Assembly (NCBI GenBank): GCA_040752005.1
Contig: JBFMFX010000001.1
Location: 1-64,000, forward strand
DNA: 64,000 nucleotides
Origin: RBG-16-66-20 sp040752005
Lineage (GTDB): Bacteria > Pseudomonadota > Gammaproteobacteria > Burkholderiales > SG8-39
Direction: 5' to 3'
The notes under the pieces were generated by a model. That model did not search any database and had not been told where the DNA came from. It saw nothing but the letters and a program-made list of their open reading frames with translations. Positions 34,615 through 43,414 of the stretch are shown here, piece after piece. The translations under genes were made by a program, and so were the position numbers. Numbering within the stretch: the first letter of the stretch is position 1; each line of letters opens with the position of its first letter.

Positions 34615-36324
34615 CTATGCCATCCGATCGGTGAGGTCCGCCACCCGCATCAGCTCCTCCAGGCTGGTGGCGCCGGCGCGCACCAGGCGCACGCCGTCCT
34701 CGGCGAGTGTCTTGAAACCCTTGGCGCGCGCCGCGGTAAGGATTTCGCGCGCGGTGGCGCGGCGCGCGATGAGCTCATCAATCGCCGGATCCACCTTCAG
34801 GATCTCCATGATCGCCACGCGCCCGCGGTAGCCCTGGTAGTCGCACTGCTCGCAGCCGACGGCGCGAAAGAGCGCCAGCGCCTCGGTCGGCGCGGCGCCG
34901 ACTAGGCGCCGCTCCCGCACGTCCGGGTCGTACGGCTGGCGGCAGGTGCGGCACAGCCGGCGCACCAGGCGCTGCCCGATGACGCCGATGATGTTTCCGG
35001 CCATGATGTCGGGCGCGATGCCGATGTCGAGCAGCCGCGGGATCGCCCCGACCGCGGAATTGGTGTGCAGAGTCGAGAACACCTGGTGGCCGGTCATCGC
35101 GGCGCGAAAAGCCATCTCCGCGGTGTCGGCGTCGCGGATCTCGCCCACGAGAATCGCGTCCGGGTCCTGGCGCATCAGTGCCCGGATGCCGTTCGCGAAG
35201 TCGAGCTTGGCGGCTTCGGCCACCGAGGTCTGGCGGATGAGCGTCATCGGGTACTCGACCGGGTCCTCGAGCGTCATGATGTTGACGCCGTCGGAGTTGA
35301 TGTGGTTGAGCACCGAGTAAAGGGTCGTCGTCTTGCCGCTGCCGGTGGGGCCGGTCACCAGGATGATGCCTTCGGGCCGGGCGAGCATGCGCTTGAGAGT
35401 ATCGAGCTGGCTCTCCTCCAGCCCGAGGCGCTCGAGCGGCACGATGCCTTTTTGCCGGTCGAGGATCCTGAGCACGATGTTCTCGCCGTGCGTCGTCGGC
35501 ATCGCGGCGACGCGGAAATCCACCTCGCGCCCGGCCATCGTCGCCGAGATGCGGCCGTCCTGCGGCGCGCGCGTCTCGGCGATGTTCATTTTCGCCATCA
35601 CCTTCAGGCGCACCGCCATCGCCGGCCAGTAGGTCTTGTGCAGACTCCGGATCTGGCGCAGCACGCCGTCAATGCGGTAGCGGATGCGAAGGAAATTCTG
35701 CTCCGGCTCGAAATGGATGTCGGAGGCACCTCGCTCGACTGCGTCGGCGAGCAGCGCCGAGATAAGACGCACCACCGGCTGCGAATACTCGTCGCCCTCG
35801 GCGATCGAGGTGTAGTCCACCTCGCCCGTTTCGATCTCGCGCAGGATGCCGTCAATCGAGAACTCGTGGCCGTAGTAGTGCTCGATCGCGCGCTCGATTT
35901 CCGAATCGCCCGCCAGGCGCAGCTCGATCTCGTAGTCGTTCTTGAGGTGCGCGCGGAGCTGGTCAATGGCGACGATGTTGTTGGTGTCGGCGAGCGCAAT
36001 GATGAACTTGCGCGCCTGCCGATCGGCGGCGACCGGGAACATGCGGTAGCGGCGCGCCAACTCCCGCGGCAGCAACTTCAGCGCGAACGGGTCGACGATG
36101 ATGTGCGCGAGGTCCACCGGCTGCAGCCCGAGCTTCTCGGAGAGCGCGTCGCGCAGCGTCGCCTCGGATACAAAACCGAGCTGCACGAGCAGCCGGCCCA
36201 CCGGCACGTGCGACTTGGTCTGCTCGAGCAGCGCGATCCTCAGCTGGTCCTCGGTGAGGATGCCTTGGTCAATCAGAATCTGGCCGATGTGGCGCCGGAC
36301 CTGGGGCGTGGCGGGCATATTCAT
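34615..36324 (-). CDS. mshE: Pilus assembly ATPase MshE (GspE/PilB family) with MshEN c-di-GMP-type domain
   Basis: This 569-residue hexameric ATPase extends the pilus. The N-terminus (residues about 10-75) has the two-part MshEN pattern, HIGQILIDQGILTEDQL and VGRLLVQLGFVSEATL followed by ALSEKLGLQPVDL. In relatives this pattern binds cyclic di-GMP, but the first RLG is here HIG. Then follow the N2 domain, Walker A GPTGSGKTTT, the Asp box, Walker B ALMRQDPDAILVGEIRD, and a four-Cys zinc site (CRTC near the start, CEQC later). The order with mshG matches MSHA loci. It is the system motor; no retraction ATPase (PilT-like) is encoded in the window. Confidence 0.92.
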   Translation of the reverse strand: MNMPATPQVRRHIGQILIDQGILTEDQLRIALLEQTKSHVPVGRLLVQLGFVSEATLRDALSEKLGLQPVDLAHIIVDPFALKLLPRELARRYRMFPVAADRQARKFIIALADTNNIVAIDQLRAHLKNDYEIELRLAGDSEIERAIEHYYGHEFSIDGILREIETGEVDYTSIAEGDEYSQPVVRLISALLADAVERGASDIHFEPEQNFLRIRYRIDGVLRQIRSLHKTYWPAMAVRLKVMAKMNIAETRAPQDGRISATMAGREVDFRVAAMPTTHGENIVLRILDRQKGIVPLERLGLEESQLDTLKRMLARPEGIILVTGPTGSGKTTTLYSVLNHINSDGVNIMTLEDPVEYPMTLIRQTSVAEAAKLDFANGIRALMRQDPDAILVGEIRDADTAEMAFRAAMTGHQVFSTLHTNSAVGAIPRLLDIGIAPDIMAGNIIGVIGQRLVRRLCRTCRQPYDPDVRERRLVGAAPTEALALFRAVGCEQCDYQGYRGRVAIMEILKVDPAIDELIARRATAREILTAARAKGFKTLAEDGVRLVRAGATSLEELMRVADLTDRMA

Positions 36325-36374
36325 CCAGGATCCATGATACCGGTGGCGGAGCCGGGCCGCACCGCAAAAGGTTG

Positions 36375-37790
36375 TCAGCGCTCGAGCTGTTTCGCCCGCA
36401 GCCGGGCCGCCTCCGGCGCGAAGCTCGCGGCGCGCTTGTCGGCGAGCGCGAGCGCACGCCGGTAATACTCCAGCGCGAGCGCACTCTGGCGCAGGTGATC
36501 GAGGCTGACGGCGAGGTTGAAGGCGAAGTCGGGATTCTCGGGATCGGCGACATAGGCGCGGAAATACGCCTGCTGCGCTTCGGCCCAGCGCGCCTGCTGT
36601 GCGTACTGGTTGCCGAGCGCGAAGTGCAGCGCGCCGGCCTCCGGGTCTCCCGCGAGCAGCGTCTTCACGCGCGATTCCGCCAGCACCGGATCAATCACCT
36701 GTGCGCGCAGGGCGAGCATGCCGGCTTGCGCGTGCGGGTCGCGCGGATCGGCCGCGAGCAGACGCTGGTAGAGCGCCTCGGCCTCGCGGTAGCGCTGCGA
36801 GCGCATCTCGACCGCGGCGAGCCCGAGCAACGCGTCGCGGTTGGCGGGCTCGTCGCGCAGCGCCGCCTCGTAATCGGCGCGCGCCCGCGCGAGATCGCTC
36901 GCGTGATAGGCGGCGTAGCCTGACTCAACACGCGGATGAATTCGCGCTGCGGCGCGGCGCACGCGGAGCGCGGCTTCTTCCGCCGCCGCGGTCGCGGTGC
37001 GCGCCGATGCGCCAGCCGCCCGTACGGGTGGCTTCGCGGCGGTCTTGTCCGCACCCGCCGCCGCCGGCGGCACCCGCGGCTCCTGTGCGGGGGGCGCGGC
37101 CGGAGTTGCCGGCTGCGTCGCAGGCACGGCTTGCTGCGGCGCCAGCGGCTGCGCGAGCGGTGCCGCAGGCGCGGCAGCGGCCGGCAGTCCGGGAATCGCC
37201 GCAGGCGGCGCTGGCGTCTGCGGCACTGCGGTTGCCGCGCCGGGCTTTGCTTCGGCAACCGCGGTCGGCGCCTCTCCGGGCGGGCGAGGCGGATTGGGAT
37301 TGACCAGCGGCGGCGGTGGCCGCAACTGCATCCAGAAATAAACGAAGGCGGCGACCGCCGCGACGCCGAGCACGCCGAGCGTGATGTAAAACGGCAGGCG
37401 CGGATTGGGTTCGCGGATCTTCGCCTCGAACACCTTTTGCGCCGCGGCGCGCGCGGCGCTGCCCGGTTCGGCGGCCGCCCGCGGGCTGTCGCGCCTTGGC
37501 CCTGCGCGCGCCGCAGACTGCGGCGCCGGCCCAGGAGTGACTTCCTCCAGCGCGAGTTCGCGCGAGGGTTTTTTCGCGCCGGCGGCGCCCAGATCCTCGC
37601 TCGCGATCTCCAGCGGCGCCGACACCGGCGGCAGATCGTTGCGCGTGGTGACGTGACGCGCCGGCTGCGCCACGGTGGCATCGGCATCGCCAGGCGGTGG
37701 CGCGCCGGTCTCGATCGTGCCGCGCGCTCGGCGCTCGGCTTCTTCCTTTGCCTTTTCGGCCTTCTTCAGCGCTTCGAGCAGCAGGCTCAT
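36375..37790 (-). CDS. mshN: MSHA biogenesis protein MshN-like, TPR-repeat
   Basis: This 471-residue bitopic protein has a cytoplasmic N-terminus beginning MSLLLEALKKAEKAKEEAE, a motif shared by GspB/MshN-type proteins. It has one membrane helix (about residues 134-152, PFYITLGVLGVAAVAAFVYFW), a long Pro/Ala/Gln linker (about 155-290), and three to four TPR units (about 300-465, such as YAAYHASDLARARADYEAAL and YAQQARWAEAQQAYFRAY). It may guide secretin or pilus assembly across the periplasm. ATG at complement 37788-37790 is 1 base after the mshL stop. Confidence 0.8.
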   Translation of the reverse strand: MSLLLEALKKAEKAKEEAERRARGTIETGAPPPGDADATVAQPARHVTTRNDLPPVSAPLEIASEDLGAAGAKKPSRELALEEVTPGPAPQSAARAGPRRDSPRAAAEPGSAARAAAQKVFEAKIREPNPRLPFYITLGVLGVAAVAAFVYFWMQLRPPPPLVNPNPPRPPGEAPTAVAEAKPGAATAVPQTPAPPAAIPGLPAAAAPAAPLAQPLAPQQAVPATQPATPAAPPAQEPRVPPAAAGADKTAAKPPVRAAGASARTATAAAEEAALRVRRAAARIHPRVESGYAAYHASDLARARADYEAALRDEPANRDALLGLAAVEMRSQRYREAEALYQRLLAADPRDPHAQAGMLALRAQVIDPVLAESRVKTLLAGDPEAGALHFALGNQYAQQARWAEAQQAYFRAYVADPENPDFAFNLAVSLDHLRQSALALEYYRRALALADKRAASFAPEAARLRAKQLER

Positions 37791-37791
37791 G

Positions 37792-39590
37792 TCACTGCGT
37801 CGCCGCCCCCGAAGGCCCGATCGGAGGGGCAACGCGACCCGGGTTCGGCTTGCGGAAGAAATCCTCTCCGGGGAGCTGGTCGCGAAGCTCCCGGAAGTCG
37901 CCCCCGATGCTGGGGTCGCGCAGCACGGTCGCCCGCAGGAAGATCACGAGTTCGGTCTTTCTGCGAATGTCCCTGCGCTGGCCGGTGAGCGCACCGAGAA
38001 GCGGCACGTCGCGCACGCCCGGGATCGCGTCCTCGGTGTTTTCGGCCTGCTCCTGCATCAGCCCCCCCAGGACCGCGATCTGGCCGCTCTGGATGCGCAG
38101 GATCGAGTCGAGTTCGCGGGTCTCGAACACCGGCACCAGATTCGGGGTCGCGGCCGGAATCGCCGGATTGGGATCCACCGCGAAATCCACGCGCCTGCGG
38201 ATGGTCGGGCGCACGTTCAGCACGATGGTGTCGTTTTCGCTCACCTGCGGCAGCACGCTCATCATGAAGCCCTCGGCGGCGACCTGCGGCGTGGTGTGGA
38301 ACGGCAACTGAATGGTCGGCGTGCCCGAGGTGGCGGCGATGGTGATCGGCGTGGTCGAGGGCGAGACGGTGAAGTACACGATGTCGCGCGTCACCCGCAG
38401 CAGCGCGATCTGGTTGTTGAGCACGCTCACCTTGGGGCTGGAAAGCACGCGCACATCGCCGAACGTCTCCAGCATCCGGATCGTCGCCTGCAGTCCGATC
38501 GAAGCCACCGCGGCGTCGATGATGAAACGGTTGGTGTCCACCTCCGGAATCGCCCGCGCGGCAAATCCTTGCAGCGTGACCCCGCTCGCTCCCCGGCGCA
38601 CCCGCGACCAGTCTATGCCGCGCTGATAGGCGTTGTTCAACTGTACCTCGACGATCGTCGCCTCGATCAGCACCTGGCGCTTGATGTTGGCGAGAACCTG
38701 ATCGAGAAATTCCTGCACTTTTTCATGCTGGCGCGAGGTGGCGCGCACGAACAGCACGCCGCTTTCGCGGTTGCCGATGACCGAGGCGGCCTCGCGGAAC
38801 TCGACCGCCGGTTGCGCAGGGGGGCCGCTGCCGTGGGTGCCGAAGGCGCGGCGCCAGTCGCCGCACCCGGCTGCGGCGCAGCCGGGGCGGCCGCAGGGGT
38901 AGCTTGCGCCGAGGAGGCGGCGGTGCCGCTCAGCGGCACGATCTTGTCAGTCTCGCGCAGGATCTCCCTCACGTTCTGCACGATCGCGTCCCAGAACTGG
39001 TTGGTCGAGACCACGTCCACGGTCGCGGTCGCGCCGGTCGCAGTCGCCGTTCCCGTACCGCCGCCGCTCGCCCCGCCGGTCGCGCCGAACTGGGTGGAAG
39101 CCGTGGACTGCATCTTCACGTTGCGCGAGGCGCTGACATAGTCGATCTTGTAGGCGCGCAGGTACGGCGTGTCGCGCATGACGACGAGATTCTGGCCATC
39201 CAGCTCGTAGCGCATATCCACCTGCCGGGAGATGCGCCCGAGGAGCTGCGGCAGCGTCTGGTCAATCGCGTTCAGCGTCACTCGCCCGGTGATCCCGGGG
39301 TGGATGTCCACGTTGAGCTTGGCGTCGCGGGCGAGCGCAAAGAGCAGATCGTGCACCGGCACGTCGTTGACGACCACGCTGTAGGTCTCGGGCCGCGCCG
39401 CCGGCTTCGGCGCGGGCAGCACCGGTGCAGCCAGCACAGGAGGCGGGATTTGCCCTTCGGCGCGCGGCTCCGGAGCGCGCAGGTGCGTCTCGGCGGGCTT
39501 GAGCGGGGTCTGAGCGCAGGCGGCGAGGATCAGCGCGGCCGCGACAGCATAAACGCGCCCGGTTCCCCTTGAGCCCGAGGCCTCTCCCAT
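37792..39590 (-). pseudogene. mshL: Pilus secretin MshL, frameshifted (one-base deletion in a 6-G run)
   Basis: The gene encodes an outer-membrane secretin of the PilQ/GspD family. Frame one (start complement 39588-39590) gives a lipoprotein signal with lipobox LAAC, then an STN/secretin N-domain (YSVVVNDVPVHDLLFALARDAKLNVDI). Near residue 255 it runs out of frame at a run of six G (38819-38824 on the plus strand). The rest continues in the next frame: PAVEFREAASVIGNRESGVLF, the secretin core to TLQGFAARA, LSSPKVSVLNNQIALLRV and GAPLL-type signatures, ending at 37792. Adding one C on the coding strand restores a 599-residue secretin. This is a sequencing error, a phase-variable tract or a real mutation; the intact neighbours argue against a dead locus. 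Confidence 0.85.
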
Positions 39591-39654
39591 ATGCTTAGCA
39601 TAACATGCTTCGCGTATCAACAAGTTCGTCTAAGCGCCTGTTGCCAAGGACTTT

Positions 39655-41154
39655 TCAGACCGCGCCGCGCAGCTCGGCGAAACTGCGCGGCTCGATCTGG
39701 AATGCTCGCCGGTACTTCGGCGGCAGGTGCCGCGCCGCCTCGAGCGCCGCCTCGCGCGTCGGGTAGGCGCCGAACGTCACCCGGAGCCGGTATTTCTGCC
39801 CCGCGAGCAGCGGAATCACGTACACATCCTCCAGCGGAACCATGTCGCGCGCGCGACGGAGAAACCGCTCGGTGCGCGCGGCGTCGCTGTTGTCGGTGAC
39901 GAAGAGTTCGAGGCTCCAGTGCGAATCGGGCGCGCGCTCCAGGCGCTCGCGGGTCGCGGCGATGCGCTCTTTGAGCACGCGGCTTGCGCCGGTCGAATAC
40001 GCGAGTATCCGCTTGAGCTGCTCGGGCGAAAGAAGCGGCTCTGTGGGCCGCCCCGACTCCGGCGCAATGCCTGATAGGGTCTCGCCGGAGGGCGGCGCCG
40101 GCCCTGGCTCGGCCACGGCGGCCGGCGGTACCGGCGCGGGACTTCCTGGCGCTGGCGCGTTCGCCTCGACCGCGCGCGGCGCATGCGGTGGTGCCACCTG
40201 TGCGGGCGCTTGCGATATGGCCGCTGCCGGCGCCGTGTCCTCGACAAGTGCATAGAGCCCCGCGCCCGCAATCGCGCCAAGCGCGAGAAGCGCCGCCGCG
40301 GCGCCGACGCGTGCGGCGCGGCGAATGCGGGGTCGAACGATCGGCGCAAATTCGGAGTCGGCAATGGCGGCGCGCGCGTGTCCGGCCGACACCGCGTGCG
40401 CGCCGGCGGCGAAGGCCGCAAGCAGCGCCTTGTCGGCGAGCACGTTGATGCGGCGGGTGAGCCCGCTTGAGGCGTGCGCGATCGCGGCGATCGCGGCCTG
40501 GTCGAACACGTCCGGTCCGCGATAGCCAGCGGCCCGCATGCGGTGCGCGAGATAGCGCGCCACTTCCGGTTCGGTGAGCGGACGCATGCGGAAGCTGTGC
40601 GTGATGCGGTCCTTGAGCTGGCGCATCGGCGCGGCGTCGAGCGCCCCGTCCAGCTCCGGCTGGCCGAAGAGCACGATCTGCAGGAGCTTGGCGCGCCCGG
40701 TTTCGAGATTGGTGAGCAGCCGCACCTGTTCCAGCGCATCGCGCGGCATCGCGTGCGCCTCGTCTATCAGCACGACGACACGCCGTCCTTCGGCGTACTG
40801 CGCGATGAGGTGGGACTGCAGATCGCGGATCGAGATTGCGCTTGCGCCCGGGGCCGGACGCACGCCGAGTTCGTCTGCGATCGCTTCCAGAATCTCCGCC
40901 CGCGAATACATCGGGTTGGCGAGAAACACGGTCTGCACTTCCGGCGGCAGCCGCTCGATGAGCACCCGGCACAGCATCGTCTTGCCGCTGCCTATCTCGC
41001 CGCTCACCTTGACGATGCCTTCGTCGTGCAGGACAGCGTACGTGAGCGCCTCCAGCGTCGCGCCGCGGTCCGCGCCGTCGAAGAAAAAGTCCGGGTGCGG
41101 CGTGATGCGAAAGGGCGCCTCCGCGAGCCCGAAATGCTCCAGATAGAGGGCCAC
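39655..41154 (-). CDS. mshM: MshM/ExeA-like AAA ATPase with C-terminal SPOR-type domain
   Basis: This 499-residue protein begins MALYLEHFGLAEAPFRITPHPDFFF, the ExeA/MshM start. It has Walker A SGEIGSGKTMLC, Walker B VVVLIDEAHAMPRDALEQVRLLTNLET, a sensor region FGQPELDGAL and a winged extension up to about residue 270. One membrane helix follows (about 285-305), then a Pro/Ala-rich periplasmic linker and a C-terminal SPOR-like fold (about 415-495, with YVIPLLAGQKYRLRVTFGAYPT). In ExeA and relatives such proteins open or sense the peptidoglycan for secretin placement. ATG 41154 lies 1 base from the activator stop at 41156. The 64-base gap to mshL has no clear signal. Confidence 0.85.
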   Translation of the reverse strand: MALYLEHFGLAEAPFRITPHPDFFFDGADRGATLEALTYAVLHDEGIVKVSGEIGSGKTMLCRVLIERLPPEVQTVFLANPMYSRAEILEAIADELGVRPAPGASAISIRDLQSHLIAQYAEGRRVVVLIDEAHAMPRDALEQVRLLTNLETGRAKLLQIVLFGQPELDGALDAAPMRQLKDRITHSFRMRPLTEPEVARYLAHRMRAAGYRGPDVFDQAAIAAIAHASSGLTRRINVLADKALLAAFAAGAHAVSAGHARAAIADSEFAPIVRPRIRRAARVGAAAALLALGAIAGAGLYALVEDTAPAAAISQAPAQVAPPHAPRAVEANAPAPGSPAPVPPAAVAEPGPAPPSGETLSGIAPESGRPTEPLLSPEQLKRILAYSTGASRVLKERIAATRERLERAPDSHWSLELFVTDNSDAARTERFLRRARDMVPLEDVYVIPLLAGQKYRLRVTFGAYPTREAALEAARHLPPKYRRAFQIEPRSFAELRGAV

Positions 41155-41155
41155 G

Positions 41156-42613
41156 CTAGTCCCCCTTCGCCGGCGGCGCGGACTCGGTCCGCAGCCCCGC
41201 CTCCGTGCCGATGCGCGAATAAAGAGTGGTGCGGTTCACGCCCAGCAGCCGCGCCGTCTGGGTCATGTTGCCGCGCGCAAGGCGAAGCGCTGCCTCGATG
41301 TAGGCGCGCTCGAGCTCACGCAGGATGTCGTCCAGGCGCACGCTGCCCGCCTGCTCCAGGTGCTTGAGCGCCCGAGCGATCGCGTCGGGCTGCGCGGGCA
41401 CCTCGCCGGCGGCGCTGTCCAGTTCCGGCTCCAGCTCGGCGACGCCGACTTCGCGGCCGGCGTAGCGCGCGGTCAGGCGGATGACGATGTTGCGCAGCTC
41501 GCGCACATTGCCGGGAAAGGCGTAGGAGGACCACAGCGCTTCCGCGGCCGGATCGAGGCGGAAAGGCTCGACGCCCGCCTCCGCGGCGTAGAAGCGCCGG
41601 AAATGCTCCAGCAACAGCAACCGGTCGCCTTCCATGTCGCGCAGGGCCGGCACCGCCAGCGTGAACACCGAAATCCGGTGGTAGAGATCGGCGCGAAACG
41701 CTCCTTCGCGCACCCGCTGCCGCAGGTCGCGGTTGGTGGCCGCGAGCACGCGTGCGCGCGACACGCGCCGCTGGGTTTCGCCCACGCGCTGGAACTCGCC
41801 GTTCTCCAGCACCCGCAGCAGTTTCGCCTGCATCTCCAGTGGCAGCTCGCCGATCTCGTCCAGAAGCAGCGTGCCGTCGGCTGCGTCCTCGAAATAGCCG
41901 CTCTTGCCGGAGCCGGCGCCGGTGAAGGCGCCCTTGACGTAGCCGAACAGCGTCGGCTCGACGAGCGTCGGCGCAATCGCGGCGCAGTTGAGCGCGAGAA
42001 ACGGCCGCGCGGACCGCGCCGAGAGCCGGTGCAGGCTGCGCGCGACCAGCTCCTTGCCGCTTCCCGAAGGACCCTCGATCAGCACCGGAAAGGGAGAGTC
42101 GGCGAACTGCGCGATCTGGCTCTTCAGCTTCATGAGCGCCAGACTCTGCCCGATCTGCTCCTCGCTCGCCGGCGCGCGCCTGAGGTCCGCCGCGCGGAAC
42201 TCGAGCGCGCGCGCGAGCACGCGTCGCAGCACCTCCGGATCGCAGGGCTTGGCGACGAACTCGATCGCACCCAGCGCCCGCGCATGACGCGCGTGAGCGG
42301 CCTCGTTCTGGCCCGAGAGCACGACGATGCGCATGCCCGGCGAGTGCGCGAGCAGCTCGCCGATCAACCGGAATCCCTCCTCCGGCGAGTGCGGCGTCGG
42401 CGGCAGGCCGAGGTCCACGAGCGCAAGCTGCGGCGGCTCGGGAAGCTGGCGCACCAGCTCGATCGCGTGCGTACGCGACTCGGCGGCCTGGACCCGATAC
42501 TCCGGGCCGAGGGCGTAGGCGAGCGAGTCGGTGATGAGTGCGTCGTCGTCCACGACGAGCAGCAGGGGGCGCGCGCCCGCCGCTGCGCCTTCAGGCGTGG
42601 GCACCGGTCCCAT
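41156..42613 (-). CDS. Sigma-54-dependent response regulator (NtrC/PrsR-like) of the pilus locus
   Basis: This 485-residue activator has a receiver domain (about 17-135, VVDDD acidic pocket, phospho-acceptor Asp67 in LALVDLGLPP, VAKPCD with the conserved Lys). The AAA+ domain (about 158-395) has Walker A GPSGSGKELVA, GYVKGAFTGA (the sigma-54 contact loop), Walker B LLLDEIGELP, the arginine-finger region and SSYAFPGNVRELRN. A Fis-type helix-turn-helix ends it (NMTQTARLLGVNRTTLYSRI). Everything needed to activate sigma-54 promoters is intact. ATG at complement 42611-42613 overlaps the ATPase gene by 23 bases; a GTG at 42604 is an alternative. The likely target is the pilin promoter at 24760-24775. 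Confidence 0.9.
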   Translation of the reverse strand: MGPVPTPEGAAAGARPLLLVVDDDALITDSLAYALGPEYRVQAAESRTHAIELVRQLPEPPQLALVDLGLPPTPHSPEEGFRLIGELLAHSPGMRIVVLSGQNEAAHARHARALGAIEFVAKPCDPEVLRRVLARALEFRAADLRRAPASEEQIGQSLALMKLKSQIAQFADSPFPVLIEGPSGSGKELVARSLHRLSARSARPFLALNCAAIAPTLVEPTLFGYVKGAFTGAGSGKSGYFEDAADGTLLLDEIGELPLEMQAKLLRVLENGEFQRVGETQRRVSRARVLAATNRDLRQRVREGAFRADLYHRISVFTLAVPALRDMEGDRLLLLEHFRRFYAAEAGVEPFRLDPAAEALWSSYAFPGNVRELRNIVIRLTARYAGREVGVAELEPELDSAAGEVPAQPDAIARALKHLEQAGSVRLDDILRELERAYIEAALRLARGNMTQTARLLGVNRTTLYSRIGTEAGLRTESAPPAKGD

Positions 42614-43340
42614 CGCGGAGGCACGCGAGAAACGCGCGCTCCAGGTGAGGTTCGCCGTAGCGCTCGCACAGCTCGCGCGGGGCGCCGGCAAAGCGCACCC
42701 GGCCGCGGTCGAGCACCGCGATCGAGGTGCAGATTTCCTCGACGTCGGCCAGCACGTGCGAGGTGAAGAAGAGCGTGCGGCCCGCGCGATGCAGGCGCGC
42801 GAGGATCGCCTTCAGCGCGACACGGCCGGGGGGGTCCAGGCCGCTCATCGGCTCATCGAGCAGGTACAGGTCCTTGTCCGGCAGCAGGCAGCCGGCCAGG
42901 CCCAGCTTCTGCGTCATGCCCTTGGAGAGCTGCCGCGCCGGGCGTTCGAGCACGTCGGTTTCGAGTTCCAGCTCGGCGAGCAGGCGCTCGGCGCGCGCGC
43001 GCTCGAAGCGCTCGCCGGCAAGCGCCGCGCTCATGGCCAGGAACTCGCGTCCGAGCAGGTAGTAAGGCGGCGCGAAGCGCTCGGGCAGGTAGGCGAGGCG
43101 CGCGCGCGCGCGCGGCTCGGCGGCGGCGACGCCGAACAGCTCCACCCGGCCACTGTCCGGCGCGCAGTGATCGAGCGCGCACTTAATGAAGGTGGTCTTC
43201 CCGGCGCCGTTGGCGCCGACCAGGCCGAAGGCGGCTCCCGGCTCGATCACGAGGCTCACGCCGGCAAGCGCGGCCCGAGCGCCGTAGCGCTTCGCAAGGT
43301 CCTGCGCGCGCAGGGCGGGGGTGGCGGCCGAAGCCTGCAT
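42591..43340 (-). CDS. ABC transporter ATP-binding protein (ABC-2/NatA type), first gene of the pilus operon
   Basis: This 249-residue ATPase has Walker A GANGAGKTT, a Q-loop YLPERFAPPYYLLGREFL, signature LSKGMTQKLGLAGCLL (a variant of LSGGQ with K in second position), Walker B LYLLDEPMSGLDP and an H-loop FTSHVLADVEEIC. It belongs to the small-ATPase class that works with ABC-2 permeases. No permease gene adjoins it; the unpaired permease at 25591-26355 on the other side of the locus is the probable partner. A TATAGT box lies 6 bases before its ATG. Confidence 0.83.
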   Translation of the reverse strand: MQASAATPALRAQDLAKRYGARAALAGVSLVIEPGAAFGLVGANGAGKTTFIKCALDHCAPDSGRVELFGVAAAEPRARARLAYLPERFAPPYYLLGREFLAMSAALAGERFERARAERLLAELELETDVLERPARQLSKGMTQKLGLAGCLLPDKDLYLLDEPMSGLDPPGRVALKAILARLHRAGRTLFFTSHVLADVEEICTSIAVLDRGRVRFAGAPRELCERYGEPHLERAFLACLRDGTGAHA

Positions 43341-43346
43341 GGCGAA

Positions 43347-43352
43347 ACTATA
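43347..43352 (-). promoter_or_regulatory. Possible -10 box of the pilus operon
   Basis: On the minus strand TATAGT stands 6 bases before the ATG of the ABC ATPase, in the 74-base gap shared with mlaF. No good -35 is visible. Distance to the ATG suggests a leaderless transcript. No -24/-12 site was found here, so the assembly genes may be constitutive while the pilin is sigma-54 dependent. Confidence 0.3.
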
Positions 43353-43414
43353 AATCGCGGCGGCCGCGAGCGGTCGAGTAGAATTCGCCCTTCGCTTCCG
43401 GCGTCCCCGTCCCC

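Noticed and set aside
35065..36465. 466-codon plus-strand open frame across mshE
   Set aside because: It is the antisense frame of a clear GspE-type ATPase, with no motif.
26395..42613. Assigning the kinase/regulator pair to a PEP-CTERM/exosortase (PrsK/PrsR) system
   Set aside because: No exosortase, PEP-CTERM protein or exopolysaccharide gene is in the window. The resemblance is limited to domain layout and the H-box type, so only the term PrsK/PrsR-like is used.
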